Of a stretch of 46,324 bases of DNA, positions 1 through 8,186 are shown in pieces; position 1 is the stretch's first letter; each line of letters begins with the position of its first letter. The stretch spans positions 1-46,324 of the forward strand of contig JAUWLS010000004.1 in assembly GCA_030613565.1 (NCBI GenBank). Direction: 5' to 3'. The stretch comes from Candidatus Shapirobacteria bacterium (GTDB lineage Bacteria > Patescibacteriota > Microgenomatia > UBA12405 > JAUWLS01). The notes below the pieces were generated by a model. That model saw nothing but the letters and a program-made list of their open reading frames with translations, did not search any database and had not been told where the DNA came from. The position numbers were made by a program, and so were the translations under genes.

Positions 1-754
1 TTAGTTTCTTTTTAGGAGAAGATGGAGCTGGAGCAGAAGGGGTTTTGGGGGTGGTAGAGAGAGGGGGGTGGGTTGGAGAAAGATCGGGGGTGGATGGAGT
101 TTCCTCTTTGGGGGGTGAAGTGTCTTTTAGATCAAGAATAATGGCGGCAATATCAGAAGAGTCGGGTTTGGAATAGATTTTTGTAGAAAGAGATTCTTTT
201 AAAGATGTGGTATCTGGGTTTTGAAATTCAGTGGAAACAGAATCCGGAAAAGAGGAAAGAAAAGATGAACTTAAAAGAAGATAGCGGTCAGAATCTTTGG
301 GGGCACCAGAGACAATTTGGGGATTGTTTTTGGTGGGAGAAATAAGAGTGGCGGTTTTTTGGTTTCTAATGAGAGTGATGGTGGAATCTCCAAAGGTGCC
401 AAGATAGATAAAGTCCTTGTAGTGAATAGCGATAGCAAGAGAGGTTTTTAGTTTTCCTTCAACAAAGACAGGATGTTCCTCCCCTACTTTCTTTAAAGTT
501 TCTTTGAGTTGATCAAAGGGGGTGTTTTTGGAATCCGTAAAATAGGATTCGTTGAAGAAAGAAATGAGTTCTTTTCCGATGGTACTAATTTCTTGGTCTT
601 GGTCTTCTTTTTTGATAGTTATAAGACCGAAAAGACGACCTCTTTTTTCCAAAAGATCCGAGTCTTGAGGTTGGTTTTCCCAAAATTGAGACCAAGTAGT
701 GTCCGTGGGATGTCCAATGATGGGACGAGTAGAAAAGGACAGGTTTGCAGGCAT
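1..754 (-). CDS. PP2C-like (PPM-type) protein, probably degenerate; partial, runs off the left edge
   Basis: The frame opens at an ATG at 754 and is still open at base 1, giving at least 251 codons. Residues around 120-135 read YLGTFGDSTITLIRN, which resembles the GDSR strand of PP2C-type Ser/Thr phosphatases. A later DSSDIAAIILDL segment resembles the C-terminal PP2C motif (D-N/D-x-T/A). The N-terminal DGxGG metal motif is not visible, so the protein may bind rather than hydrolyse phosphoprotein. The last 45 visible residues are Pro/Ser/Thr/Lys-rich, probably a linker to something beyond the window. An extended -10 box (TGC-TATCAT, 763-771) lies 8 nt before the ATG and supports this start. 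It follows two membrane-protein genes on the same strand. The family call is tentative; that the frame is coding is fairly sure. Confidence 0.55.
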   Translation of the reverse strand, partial: MPANLSFSTRPIIGHPTDTTWSQFWENQPQDSDLLEKRGRLFGLITIKKEDQDQEISTIGKELISFFNESYFTDSKNTPFDQLKETLKKVGEEHPVFVEGKLKTSLAIAIHYKDFIYLGTFGDSTITLIRNQKTATLISPTKNNPQIVSGAPKDSDRYLLLSSSFLSSFPDSVSTEFQNPDTTSLKESLSTKIYSKPDSSDIAAIILDLKDTSPPKEETPSTPDLSPTHPPLSTTPKTPSAPAPSSPKKKL

Positions 755-773
755 TCTAATTTATGATAGCAGA

Positions 774-989
774 CTAGAGAACAACGAAGGCTAGAATGAG
801 GACAAGGACGGCAAGAATGAAATGGATTTTGGAGAGAAGTTTGATCTGAAGATTAAGATTTCCGGAGACAATTTTGGTCATTACAGAGACTTGTTTAACC
901 ACAACATAGGCAAAAACAAGATAGAGGGAGAGGGCAATAAGACTGATTATTTTGGCAGAGAGTAAAACTAGAGAGCTGATTTGGGTCAT
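774..989 (-). CDS. small membrane protein, two predicted TM helices
   Basis: This 71-residue protein is almost wholly hydrophobic. Helices lie at about residues 5-32 and 50-71, separated by a short polar loop (SGNLNLQIKLLSK). No enzymatic motif is visible and I do not recognise a family. The ATG overlaps the stop of the upstream PH-domain gene in a 4-nt ATGA, and a GGGAG Shine-Dalgarno-like run lies about 7 nt before it, so it is probably translationally coupled. It likely acts in the membrane with the PH-domain protein. Confidence 0.7.
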   Translation of the reverse strand: MTQISSLVLLSAKIISLIALSLYLVFAYVVVKQVSVMTKIVSGNLNLQIKLLSKIHFILAVLVLILAFVVL

Positions 990-1726
990 CTTAGTCTCCC
1001 TTCTAGGGCCTCTTGCTTTTCTTCAAGACGCATTAGTTGAAGTATTTTTTGAACCTTGGTGGGATTGGGAACAGAAAGGAATTCAAACTCAGGGACTTCG
1101 GCAGCAGTTTGGATGTAAACATCACCGTAATTGAATAGAGAATGAAGGAGACCGCCTTGCTTAACAGTGACGTCTTGGATGGCTTCTAGTTCAGCATCAG
1201 AGATTTCTTTGTACATGAGGGAGTAAAAGTCGATATCGACAATGCGCTCATCGGTAATAATACTGACGTTAAAGTACCAGGAAAGGAAGTTTTCTAAAAC
1301 AAAGGCAAAAACGAGAAGATACCAACTAATAAGGGCAATGAATTGAAAACGCCAAGGGCAAAGATCAATGAAAGGAAGGGTTTTTATGAAAGAGGGGGCT
1401 AGAAACATAAGAAAGGTGACAAAAGCCCAGGGCAAATTAGTAATCCAATGACGACGAAGGACAACAAGGACTTCTTCATCTTTAAATTGAGATTCGAAAG
1501 CAAACCTCTTTTTAGGACGGGCTATGAAGGAAGTAAAAGAACCATTATTAGTTCCAATGAGGCGGTAGACCTGTTTTCTGAACTGATTGACAGCAGATTT
1601 AGTTTTCTTTTTTATTTTTTTCTTGGTGGAGGTTTTGGATTTTTGGGGAGAAGATGGTGTCTTTTTAGGTTTGGTTCGGGGTTCGTCAGGGGCTATATCG
1701 TCAAGATTTTTGGCTCGAGGTGACAT
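986..1726 (-). CDS. PH-domain (bPH2/YdbS-like) membrane protein
   Basis: The protein has 246 residues. Residues 1-45 are Lys/Ser/Pro-rich and probably disordered in the cytoplasm. Two hydrophobic segments lie at about 95-117 and 125-150. They are followed by the signature of bacterial PH-like domains: SIITDERIVDIDFYSLMYK, then EAIQDVTVKQGGLL and FNYGDVYIQTAA (R-I-V/D-I, QDV and YGDV elements). Such proteins are usually of unknown function at the membrane. The start ATG at 1726 lies 5 nt after a consensus extended -10 (TGC-TATAAT). It is the first gene of a run with the 71-aa membrane protein. Confidence 0.8.
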   Translation of the reverse strand: MSPRAKNLDDIAPDEPRTKPKKTPSSPQKSKTSTKKKIKKKTKSAVNQFRKQVYRLIGTNNGSFTSFIARPKKRFAFESQFKDEEVLVVLRRHWITNLPWAFVTFLMFLAPSFIKTLPFIDLCPWRFQFIALISWYLLVFAFVLENFLSWYFNVSIITDERIVDIDFYSLMYKEISDAELEAIQDVTVKQGGLLHSLFNYGDVYIQTAAEVPEFEFLSVPNPTKVQKILQLMRLEEKQEALEGRLR

Positions 1727-1731
1727 GAGTA

Positions 1732-1740
1732 ATTATAGCA
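1732..1740 (-). promoter_or_regulatory. extended -10 promoter, predicted leaderless
   Basis: Read on the minus strand the site is TGC-TATAAT, the full extended -10 consensus, ending 5 nt before the ATG at 1726. Transcription starting about 7 nt past the -10 would begin at or inside the start codon, giving an mRNA with no 5' leader. It is the cleanest minus-strand example of a pattern seen throughout the window. Confidence 0.7.
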
Positions 1741-1756
1741 GTAAAAAGAGTTGGTT

Positions 1757-2107
1757 TTATCCCCGTTTTTTTTGGACCCAGACAAGAAGTCGTGACCCAC
1801 TAGAGAAAGGTCTTTGTTGTATTTTGGCAAGACTTTTGGACCTGGTGGTGACAACTGGGTAAATGCAATCAAGGGGACCACCTGCTCTTTTGCTTGAGAT
1901 TCTTCCACAAACACCATTAGGTCCGCGGACTTGGGTACAGGCAGTTAATTCTTTTTTATCAGAAAGGCTTAAGTTAGAAGCAAGGTCCACAGTAGCGGTA
2001 CGAATAGATTGAGGATTACGAGAAAGAATTCTTTTTGGACCTAAACAGGTAGTGCTTCTTAAATTGCCGACACCGTATATTGTTAAATAGTCTTTTGATC
2101 TTGCCAT
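1757..2107 (-). CDS. hypothetical small Cys-containing basic protein
   Basis: This is a 116-residue basic protein with four Cys (STTCLGP, TACTQV, GVCGR, LDCIY) and many Arg/Lys/Ser. There is no signal peptide, TM helix or known motif. The order GVCGRISSKRAGGPLDC suggests a compact domain, perhaps metal- or nucleic-acid-binding, but this is only a guess from composition. The ATG at 2107 is preceded by TGT-TAACAT ending 8 nt upstream, an extended -10 like those of its neighbours. It has no obvious homologue that I recognise. Confidence 0.6.
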   Translation of the reverse strand: MARSKDYLTIYGVGNLRSTTCLGPKRILSRNPQSIRTATVDLASNLSLSDKKELTACTQVRGPNGVCGRISSKRAGGPLDCIYPVVTTRSKSLAKIQQRPFSSGSRLLVWVQKKRG

Positions 2108-2152
2108 AGGAAGTTATGTTAACAAAAGATTTGGGTGGAAAAAAGGGGGAAA

Positions 2153-2920
2153 TTAGAACTTGAGTTCTATTCCGACAGGACAGTGATCTGAGCCTTCTGC
2201 GGAAGGCAAGATGAAAGCTTTTTTAAGATGAGGGAGAAGTTCTTTTTGAATAAAAAAGTAGTCAATACGCCAGCCAACATTGCGTGATCTAGCTCCTGAG
2301 CGCATGCTCCACCAGGAGTATTGGTCTGGTTTTTGAGGATGAAAATGACGGAAAGTGTCAATGTATCCTTTTTTCTCTAACTTGTCGATCCAGACTCTTT
2401 CTTGGGGTAAAAAACCTGATATTTTTTCGTTTTGTTTAGGACGAGCGAGGTCAATGGGGTGATGGGCGGTGTTAACATCACCGCAAAAGATAATTTTTTC
2501 TCCTTTTTTTCTTAAGGATTTGATGTGATCTAAAAATTTTTCGTAGAATTCGAGTTTGTAGTTAAGTCTAACTTTATCTTTTTTTCCGTTTGGAAAATAG
2601 ACGTTTAGGAGAGTGAATTCTTTAAATTTGGTGGTAATTACCCTTCCCTCTTGGTCGAATTTTTTTAGGCTCATTCCGTTTTCGATAGAGATGGGTTTTG
2701 GTTTTGAGAAGGTAGCAACACCAGAATAACCGGGGCGATCAGCTGAATTCCAATAAGTGTAATAGTCTTTTGGCTCATCAAGAGAAGGAGGGACTTGTTC
2801 GGCTCTGGCTTTAGTTTCTTGAAAGCAAATAATGTCTGGTTTTTCTTTATTAACCCAAGGCCAAAGACCTTTTCTTATGGCAGCTCTGATTCCATTTACA
2901 TTCCAAGAAAGGATTTGCAT
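2153..2920 (-). CDS. xth: exodeoxyribonuclease III / AP endonuclease
   Basis: This is the Mg-dependent AP endonuclease and 3'-5' exonuclease of base-excision repair, 255 residues, a normal length for the family. It begins MQILSWNVNGIRAAIRKGL and has the catalytic Glu in DIICFQETKA. GYSGVATFSK, FCGDVNTAHHPIDLARPK, DTFRHFHP, YSWWSMR and the C-terminal GSDHCPVGIELKF (catalytic Asp-His) follow. A TTG six bases upstream keeps the frame open, but the ATG at 2920 gives the standard N-terminus and lies 5 nt after a TACAAT -10 box, so 2920 is chosen. The gene is divergent from the 2950 gene. Confidence 0.95.
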   Translation of the reverse strand: MQILSWNVNGIRAAIRKGLWPWVNKEKPDIICFQETKARAEQVPPSLDEPKDYYTYWNSADRPGYSGVATFSKPKPISIENGMSLKKFDQEGRVITTKFKEFTLLNVYFPNGKKDKVRLNYKLEFYEKFLDHIKSLRKKGEKIIFCGDVNTAHHPIDLARPKQNEKISGFLPQERVWIDKLEKKGYIDTFRHFHPQKPDQYSWWSMRSGARSRNVGWRIDYFFIQKELLPHLKKAFILPSAEGSDHCPVGIELKF

Positions 2921-2949
2921 ATTCAATTGTAACCCAGGTATGCTTTTTT

Positions 2950-3615
2950 ATGGACGGGTGGAAGAAGGTTTTGGTGGGATTTTTAGTTTTGGATCTTTTG
3001 ATTCTAAATGGGGTGATGGGTTGGGTGGTTTTTGAAAAGGAGGAGGTGGTTTCTAAAGAGATGGCGGAAAATGTTTTGAAGGAAGAGGTTTTAGTAAGAG
3101 AGGAGGAAAATGAAATAGAGATGGAGGAAGAGGATGAAGGTATTGAAAAAAGAATTTCCCAACTAGAAGATAGAGTAGAGGCAATTGAAGATGAAGGAGG
3201 AAAGGTGGTAGAGAAGGTAGCAACAGCAAAAGAAGTGGTCAAAAGTGAAAAAGTGTTTTACGTACCAATACCTGATGGAGAAGGGGTATCGAGCACGGAA
3301 TGGATAGATGTTGTGGGAAGTGGGTTTATTTTAGATAAGGCAAGTTATGATGGAATGAAGAAGGTGTATTTGGAAGGGAATATAAAAGTGCTTAACGGAA
3401 ACGGAATTGGAAGAGTAAGACTGTGGGACGAAAGTAATAAGAGAGCGGTGGATGGATCAGAGATTAGTAGTAATAGTGGAGACTGGGAGTCGAAAGAGTC
3501 GGGCAGTTTAAGTTTATGGAATGGAAAGAACGAATACATTTTGCAAGCCAGGTCGGAGACGGGATATAGGGTGGATGCAGGAGGAATAAAGCTGAGGATA
3601 ATAGTAGAAAATTGA
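2950..3615 (+). CDS. membrane-anchored coiled-coil protein with C-terminal beta-rich domain
   Basis: The 221-residue protein has one N-terminal hydrophobic segment (about residues 6-27). A strongly acidic, Glu-rich coiled-coil stretch (about 30-95, including RISQLEDRVEAIED) follows. The last 115 residues (from VFYVPIPDGEG) look like a beta-sandwich with many Gly, Ser and Trp and would lie outside the cell if the N-terminus is an anchor. No catalytic motif is seen and no family is recognised. Its start is 30 nt from that of xth on the other strand, and a TATGCT box lies 5 nt before the ATG. It ends one base short of the convergent GT2 gene. Confidence 0.65.
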   Translation: MDGWKKVLVGFLVLDLLILNGVMGWVVFEKEEVVSKEMAENVLKEEVLVREEENEIEMEEEDEGIEKRISQLEDRVEAIEDEGGKVVEKVATAKEVVKSEKVFYVPIPDGEGVSSTEWIDVVGSGFILDKASYDGMKKVYLEGNIKVLNGNGIGRVRLWDESNKRAVDGSEISSNSGDWESKESGSLSLWNGKNEYILQARSETGYRVDAGGIKLRIIVEN

Positions 3616-3616
3616 A

Positions 3617-4483
3617 CTATTTAGTTGATTCGATTCTGGTCCAGACTTTTTTGAGGGTAGGTTTTTTGAGTTTAAGATCGATGAAGATTTTGATCCAAAG
3701 GTAGAGCCTGAAAAGAAGAGCTAAAAACCAGTAGATGAATTGTTGGGGAGATCTTATGAGAGTGAGGGTGGTAAAAAGATGAGGAATTTCTTTTAGAGGT
3801 CCACGCATGACAGAATTTTTGATTTGAAAAGATGCACCACCGACTGACCTTACTTTTTGACTGATCCAGTCTTTTAAATTGGTGGGGTATTTGACAAACA
3901 CTTGAGCGTTGGGTGCATAGGCGGTTTTATAGCCTTGTTTGATTACATTTTGAGTAATAAGGGCGTCGTCAGCTAGGGTGTCTTTAGGAAGAGGTTTGAA
4001 AAGACTTTTTCTTAAGGCCAAAAGATATCCTGAACAATCAAGAGGAAGATTTTTTTTATAGAGGGTGGTGCGTTGAAGATGAGCGGTTTGAGTAGCAAGA
4101 TAGGCCCAGAAACCATAAAGAGAGTCTCTGGAATTGGTTGGGGTTGGAAAACTAGAAACTATTCCGACTTTTGAATCTTTGAAAGGGGGAAGAAGGTGTT
4201 TTAAGGAATCAGGAGAGGAGTAAACATCACCGTCAGTGAGAACAAGAATAGGATTTTTGGCAACTTTTATAGCTTGATTTAAGGCAGAAGGCTTACCTTG
4301 TCCTGTGTCAGTAATGGTTTTGACTTTGGAAGATGATTTTTTAGCGGCAGTGAGGGTGGGTTTGTCGGGGGCAATGACAATAAGTTCGTCTTTAGGAGTT
4401 AGTTGGGGAAGAAAAGAAGAAATGGCTTTTTTTATGGTTTTTTCTTCTTTAAAGGTAGTAATGATTACAGAAACCGGGGTCAT
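3617..4483 (-). CDS. family 2 glycosyltransferase
   Basis: This GT-A fold sugar transferase (288 residues) probably acts in envelope polysaccharide synthesis. VSVIITTFKEEKTIKKAI opens the nucleotide-binding half. LVLTDGDVYSSP carries the metal-binding DxD-type motif, TLADDALIT the acidic catalytic-base region, and WISQKVRSVGG stands at the place of the Q/RxxRW acceptor motif. Residues about 245-270 are hydrophobic and probably membrane-associated. The ATG at 4483 follows TGC-TAAAAT by 6 nt, the extended -10 pattern of the window. The donor sugar and acceptor cannot be told from sequence. Confidence 0.88.
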   Translation of the reverse strand: MTPVSVIITTFKEEKTIKKAISSFLPQLTPKDELIVIAPDKPTLTAAKKSSSKVKTITDTGQGKPSALNQAIKVAKNPILVLTDGDVYSSPDSLKHLLPPFKDSKVGIVSSFPTPTNSRDSLYGFWAYLATQTAHLQRTTLYKKNLPLDCSGYLLALRKSLFKPLPKDTLADDALITQNVIKQGYKTAYAPNAQVFVKYPTNLKDWISQKVRSVGGASFQIKNSVMRGPLKEIPHLFTTLTLIRSPQQFIYWFLALLFRLYLWIKIFIDLKLKKPTLKKVWTRIESTK

Positions 4484-4540
4484 GGGGTTATTTTAGCAAG
4501 TTTGGGTTGACTAGGTTTGATTTTAAGGGTAGTTTAAGTT

Positions 4541-5269
4541 ATGAAAAAAAATTGTGGAGGTTTGGGTGGAGTAGTAGTGATTTTGTTACTAGCACTTTAT
4601 TTTGTTCCCTGGAAGAATATAAATTGGGGAAAGTTAGAAATGTCCTCTGTTCAGACAGTAACTGTAACCGGAGAGGCGGAGTTAAGAGAAAAAAATCAGA
4701 TTGCTAGTTTTTCAGCAGGAGTAACAAAAACGAAAGATGTGAAAGAAGAAGCAGTAAGTGAAGTAAATGAAGAGGTTGATAAGTTAATAGAATCAGTAAA
4801 GGATTTTGGAGTAGATAAAGAGGATATAAAAACACAGAGCTTGAATATCAATCAAAGGGAAGACAGTGTTTATGAAGAAGGAAAGCAAAAAGTTGAAGCA
4901 GGACAATGGAGAGTGAGTAATACGATAGAAATAATATTGCGAGATGTGGACAGGGCTTCGGAATTAGCAGACTTATTAGCTGGTAGTGGAGCAAGTAATG
5001 TTTACGGACCTAATTTTTCTCTGGATGACACTGGTAGTCTTGAAAATGAGTTAATGACTGACGCAATGAAGGACGCAAAAGAGAAGGCAGAGATAATAGC
5101 GGAAGCAAGTGAGAGGGGCTTGGGAAAAGTGGTGTCAGTAAGTGAAGGGGTTGGGGGAAGTAATTATGGAATAAGAATGGCTTATGGGGAGATGGGGGGA
5201 GGTGCCCCGATGGAACCAGGAGCAGGAACAGTAAGTAAAAGTCTGACGGTGATTTTTGAGCTGAAATAG
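4541..5269 (+). CDS. SIMPL (DUF541) domain protein, exported or membrane-anchored
   Basis: The 242 residues start with a short N-terminal hydrophobic helix (about 6-22). The SIMPL domain follows: SVQTVTVTGEAELREKNQIA, the SFSAGVTKT strand, KDFGVDKEDIKTQSLNI, and the C-terminal SKSLTVIFELK. KDAKEKAEIIAEASERGLGKVVSVSEG is the helix-strand element typical of the family. SIMPL proteins form periplasmic or surface oligomers of poorly known role. The gene lies between GT2 (divergent) and galU (37 nt downstream). The family assignment is firm; the function is not. Confidence 0.88.
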   Translation: MKKNCGGLGGVVVILLLALYFVPWKNINWGKLEMSSVQTVTVTGEAELREKNQIASFSAGVTKTKDVKEEAVSEVNEEVDKLIESVKDFGVDKEDIKTQSLNINQREDSVYEEGKQKVEAGQWRVSNTIEIILRDVDRASELADLLAGSGASNVYGPNFSLDDTGSLENELMTDAMKDAKEKAEIIAEASERGLGKVVSVSEGVGGSNYGIRMAYGEMGGGAPMEPGAGTVSKSLTVIFELK

Positions 5270-5305
5270 GACAAAACTTTTTCTTTCTGATAGACTCTTT
5301 TACTT

Positions 5306-6190
5306 ATGGAAAAAGTAAAAAAAGGACTGATTGCAGCTGGTGGGTGGTCAACTAGATTTTTACCAGCAGTTAAGACATTTGCTAAGCAAATGGTTCCCAT
5401 TTTAGATAAACCAGGAATTCATTACCTGGTGGAAGAAATGATTGGGGCAGGTGTGGAAGAAATAGCAGTGGTTTCTAGACCAGGAGAAAAGAGTATTGAA
5501 AAGTATTTTAAAGAAGATAAAGAACTTTTTGAATATCTAAAAAAGAGTGGAAAAGAAAAGTGCATGGAAAGCTGGAGGGAAGTAAAAAAGAAGATAAAAA
5601 AATGGGAGTTTTTTGAACAGGGAGATGACTTACCTTATGGGAACGCAAGTCCAATTTTGGCAGCAAAAAGTTTTATTGGAAATGAAGCATTTGTTTACAT
5701 GTTTGGAGATGATTTTGTTTTGGAAGAGGAAGCGGGAGAATATCTTTCTCATTTAATCTCTGTTTTTTCAGAGCATGACCCTGATGTGGTTTTGGGAGTA
5801 CAAGAAGTGCCCACAGAAGAAATAGATAGATACGGAATTGTGGAGTACATGAAAGATAATAAGTACCCCAACAGAGTAAAAAGGGTCATAGAAAAACCGG
5901 CTGCGGATAAAGCCCCGTCTAATATGGCACAGTTTGGAAGGTTTATTTTATCTACTGAGGTGTTAGAGGTCTTAAAAAGACTAGAACTAGGAATCGGAGG
6001 AGAGCTTTGGTTGGCTGATGCAAACAATATGATGGCAAAAGAAGGAGTGGCAATAGCAGAACCGATTAAAAATGGTGAATGGATGACGACTGGAGATCCG
6101 TTGCGATGGTTGAAGGCGAATATAAAAGTGGCTTGGGGAAAAGAAGAATACAGGAAAGAACTGGAAGAACTAATGAAAGAATTAAAGTGA
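5306..6190 (+). CDS. galU: GalU-like nucleotidyltransferase (probable UTP-glucose-1-phosphate uridylyltransferase)
   Basis: The enzyme would make UDP-glucose (or a related UDP-sugar) from UTP and sugar-1-phosphate for envelope glycans. The 294 residues match the bacterial GalU length. KKGLIAAGGWSTRFLPAVK is the nucleotide loop; it has GWSTRFLP where most GalU have GLGTRFLP. KQMVPILDKPGIHYLVEE, FVYMFGDDFVLEEE (metal Asp), RYGIVEY and RVIEKP follow in GalU order. The TGA stop overlaps the GTG start of nadK (GTGA), so the two are co-translated. A TAGACT -10-like box lies 9 nt before the ATG. The substrate sugar is inferred from family only. Confidence 0.85.
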   Translation: MEKVKKGLIAAGGWSTRFLPAVKTFAKQMVPILDKPGIHYLVEEMIGAGVEEIAVVSRPGEKSIEKYFKEDKELFEYLKKSGKEKCMESWREVKKKIKKWEFFEQGDDLPYGNASPILAAKSFIGNEAFVYMFGDDFVLEEEAGEYLSHLISVFSEHDPDVVLGVQEVPTEEIDRYGIVEYMKDNKYPNRVKRVIEKPAADKAPSNMAQFGRFILSTEVLEVLKRLELGIGGELWLADANNMMAKEGVAIAEPIKNGEWMTTGDPLRWLKANIKVAWGKEEYRKELEELMKELK

Positions 6191-7047
6191 AGAAAGTAAG
6201 AATATGGGGAGTGAAACTTCGGCCCAACAGTCCTGAGTTGAAGAAAGTTTATCTTAAACTGGAAAGGTTTTTGAAGAGTAAGGGAGAAGAGGCGATGATT
6301 GAAAAGGAAAGTGGAAACATGATTGGGATAAAGGGAGGGCAGATGAAAGAGGTTCTTAAAAAGGTGGATGGTTTGATTTCGATTGGAGGGGATGGGACTT
6401 TTTTAGGATTGGCAAGGGAAAGTTTTTTGTCCGGAAAAACAATATTGGGGGTAAATGCTGGAAGTTTAGGGTTTTTGACGGAAGTGTCTTTGGAGGAAGT
6501 GGAGGAAGTTTTGGAAAAAATTATTTTAGGAGAATGTGTAGAAAAGGAAAGAATGGTAATGGAAATAGAATTACCGTCCAGCAAGAACGAGAAAGTGTAT
6601 GCAGTAAATGAGATTGCCATAAAAGGAAAGAATGTGGCAGAACTTGTTCGACTGGAACTTTGGATGGATGGAAAGTATGTGAACACTTATAGTGGAGATG
6701 GACTAATAGTGGCGACACCAACAGGATCAACGGCTTACAGTCTTTCAGCTGAAGGACCAATTTTATATCCCTTTGCGAAAAATTTTATTTTTACACCAAT
6801 TTGCCCTCATTCTTTTTCTCAAAGACCTCTGGTAATTCCGACAACCTTTTTGGATATTGAGGTAAGAGTGCCGGCAAAAGGAAGAAAGGTGGTAGTGGTA
6901 GTAGATGGACAAGAGGAACATGAACTAAAGAGAGGAAAGGGGTTGAAGATAAGAAAAGCAGAGAAAGGAGTAAGGGTTTTTAGTAACAAAAACAATGATT
7001 TTTTTAAGGTTTTGAGAGAAAAGCTTGGCTGGGGAGAAAGAAATTAA
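6187..7047 (+). CDS. nadK: NAD kinase
   Basis: It phosphorylates NAD to NADP in the cytoplasm. ISIGGDGTFLGLAR is the GGDGT motif, GVNAGSLGFLTEV the NxGxLGFL block, and the C-terminal domain carries YSGDGLIVATPTGSTAYSLS and GPILYP. A longer reading is open to an ATG at 6079, but that part lies inside galU and lacks similarity to NAD kinases. The GTG at 6187, overlapping the galU stop by 4 nt, gives KKVRIWGVKLRPNSP as N-terminus and 286 residues, the usual size. The gene overlaps the convergent cyclase gene by 4 nt at its stop. Confidence 0.93.
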   Translation: MKKVRIWGVKLRPNSPELKKVYLKLERFLKSKGEEAMIEKESGNMIGIKGGQMKEVLKKVDGLISIGGDGTFLGLARESFLSGKTILGVNAGSLGFLTEVSLEEVEEVLEKIILGECVEKERMVMEIELPSSKNEKVYAVNEIAIKGKNVAELVRLELWMDGKYVNTYSGDGLIVATPTGSTAYSLSAEGPILYPFAKNFIFTPICPHSFSQRPLVIPTTFLDIEVRVPAKGRKVVVVVDGQEEHELKRGKGLKIRKAEKGVRVFSNKNNDFFKVLREKLGWGERN

Positions 7048-8174
7048 TTAAGAGAGTAAATCGTGGTGGGTTTAGTTTGATGTTTGACTTTAATCTTTCG
7101 GGGAGTAGAACTTATTTTGTCATTTAGGAGATCTTTTACATCTTTACTGATATAGATTTGATTTGAAGGGGTCTGTTTTTGAATGTGGGCGGCAACATTG
7201 ATAGTAGACCCAATAACTTGATAGTTTTTGTAGTACTTTCCACCTATGAAACCAACATTAACAGATCCATAGTGGATTCCGAAACTGAGAGAAAGACTGT
7301 ATTTAGAAAAAGCAAGTTGACAGGCTTTGTTTAGTTTTTTCGTAGCAAGACAGGCATCGGAAGGATTAGGAAAGGTTAAAAGAACTTCGTCTCCCCTAGT
7401 CTCATGTAATCGACCGCTATGTTTCTTGGCAATTTTTGAAGAGAGGTCATAAAGAGTTGAAAAGGTTTCAATAACTGTTTCGACTGGAACTTTTAAACTA
7501 AAGGCAGTAGAGTCTTTGAAATCTCCAACAACAATGGCTAGATTTTTTTCTTCTAATTTTTGGTGAAAATCTTTGTCTTCATCTAATTTTTCTAAGATGT
7601 CTTTTCCAAGAAGCCAAGAAAGGTAGCGGCGAGAGAAGTTTAAAAGACGTTTATTTTTTTTAATAAGATGAAAGCGATAGAGAGTGTCTGATATTTCTTC
7701 AGTCATAAGATGAGCAAGACGAATATCTTTTTTAGAAAAAGATTTTTTAGGTTTGGTGCGATCAAAACAAATAGTTCCAAAAATTTCTTTTCCTGACTTT
7801 AAAGGTAAGCCCAAAAAGGAGTGAACAGAAACTTTTTTAAGAACCTTTTGAGGAGTAGCTGATATTTTTTGTAGATCATTTACAAGAACTGTTTTTCCTC
7901 CTATTATCTTTCTATCTAAAGGATGGGCAGAAAGGGAGTGCCTTTCACCTAAGGCTGAAACATGGTTAGGGTCCTGATCATATTCCCCGATGAGAGTTAG
8001 GTTTTTTTGTTCTTTGTGATAGTGGAAGATAACAACTCTCTCGATTTTTAAGATTTTGCCCATGAGGTGACATGCTTTTTGAGCAGCAGATTTCATACTT
8101 TTTTGAGCTTGGATGGCTTTGGTAAGCTCGTAGAAATGAAGCAGTTGTCGGTGATTTAGTTTTGGTTTGGACAA
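7044..8174 (-). CDS. GAF domain plus class III nucleotide cyclase, atypical active site
   Basis: This cytoplasmic 376-residue protein has a GAF sensor (about residues 10-170; FLGLPLKSGKEIFGTICFDR is typical) and a class III cyclase catalytic domain (about 205-372). Both metal-binding Asp are kept (VVGDFKDSTAFS and RGDEVLLTF), and YQVIGSTINVAAHIQ is the dimer-interface motif. Three positions differ from adenylate cyclases. The residue four before the second Asp is Glu (HETRGD) where adenylate cyclases have Lys, and guanylate cyclases have Glu there. Gln replaces the Asp/Thr of the purine site, and His replaces the transition-state Arg. Activity and product are therefore open. The start is a TTG 12 nt after the HD gene, with no Shine-Dalgarno sequence. 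Confidence 0.85.
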   Translation of the reverse strand: MSKPKLNHRQLLHFYELTKAIQAQKSMKSAAQKACHLMGKILKIERVVIFHYHKEQKNLTLIGEYDQDPNHVSALGERHSLSAHPLDRKIIGGKTVLVNDLQKISATPQKVLKKVSVHSFLGLPLKSGKEIFGTICFDRTKPKKSFSKKDIRLAHLMTEEISDTLYRFHLIKKNKRLLNFSRRYLSWLLGKDILEKLDEDKDFHQKLEEKNLAIVVGDFKDSTAFSLKVPVETVIETFSTLYDLSSKIAKKHSGRLHETRGDEVLLTFPNPSDACLATKKLNKACQLAFSKYSLSLSFGIHYGSVNVGFIGGKYYKNYQVIGSTINVAAHIQKQTPSNQIYISKDVKDLLNDKISSTPRKIKVKHQTKPTTIYSLN

Positions 8175-8186
8175 TTTGGGTGAGAT

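Noticed and set aside
6079-6186. An N-terminal extension of NAD kinase from an ATG at 6079
   Set aside because: It lies inside galU and lacks NAD kinase similarity; the GTG at 6187 overlaps the galU stop and gives a standard protein.
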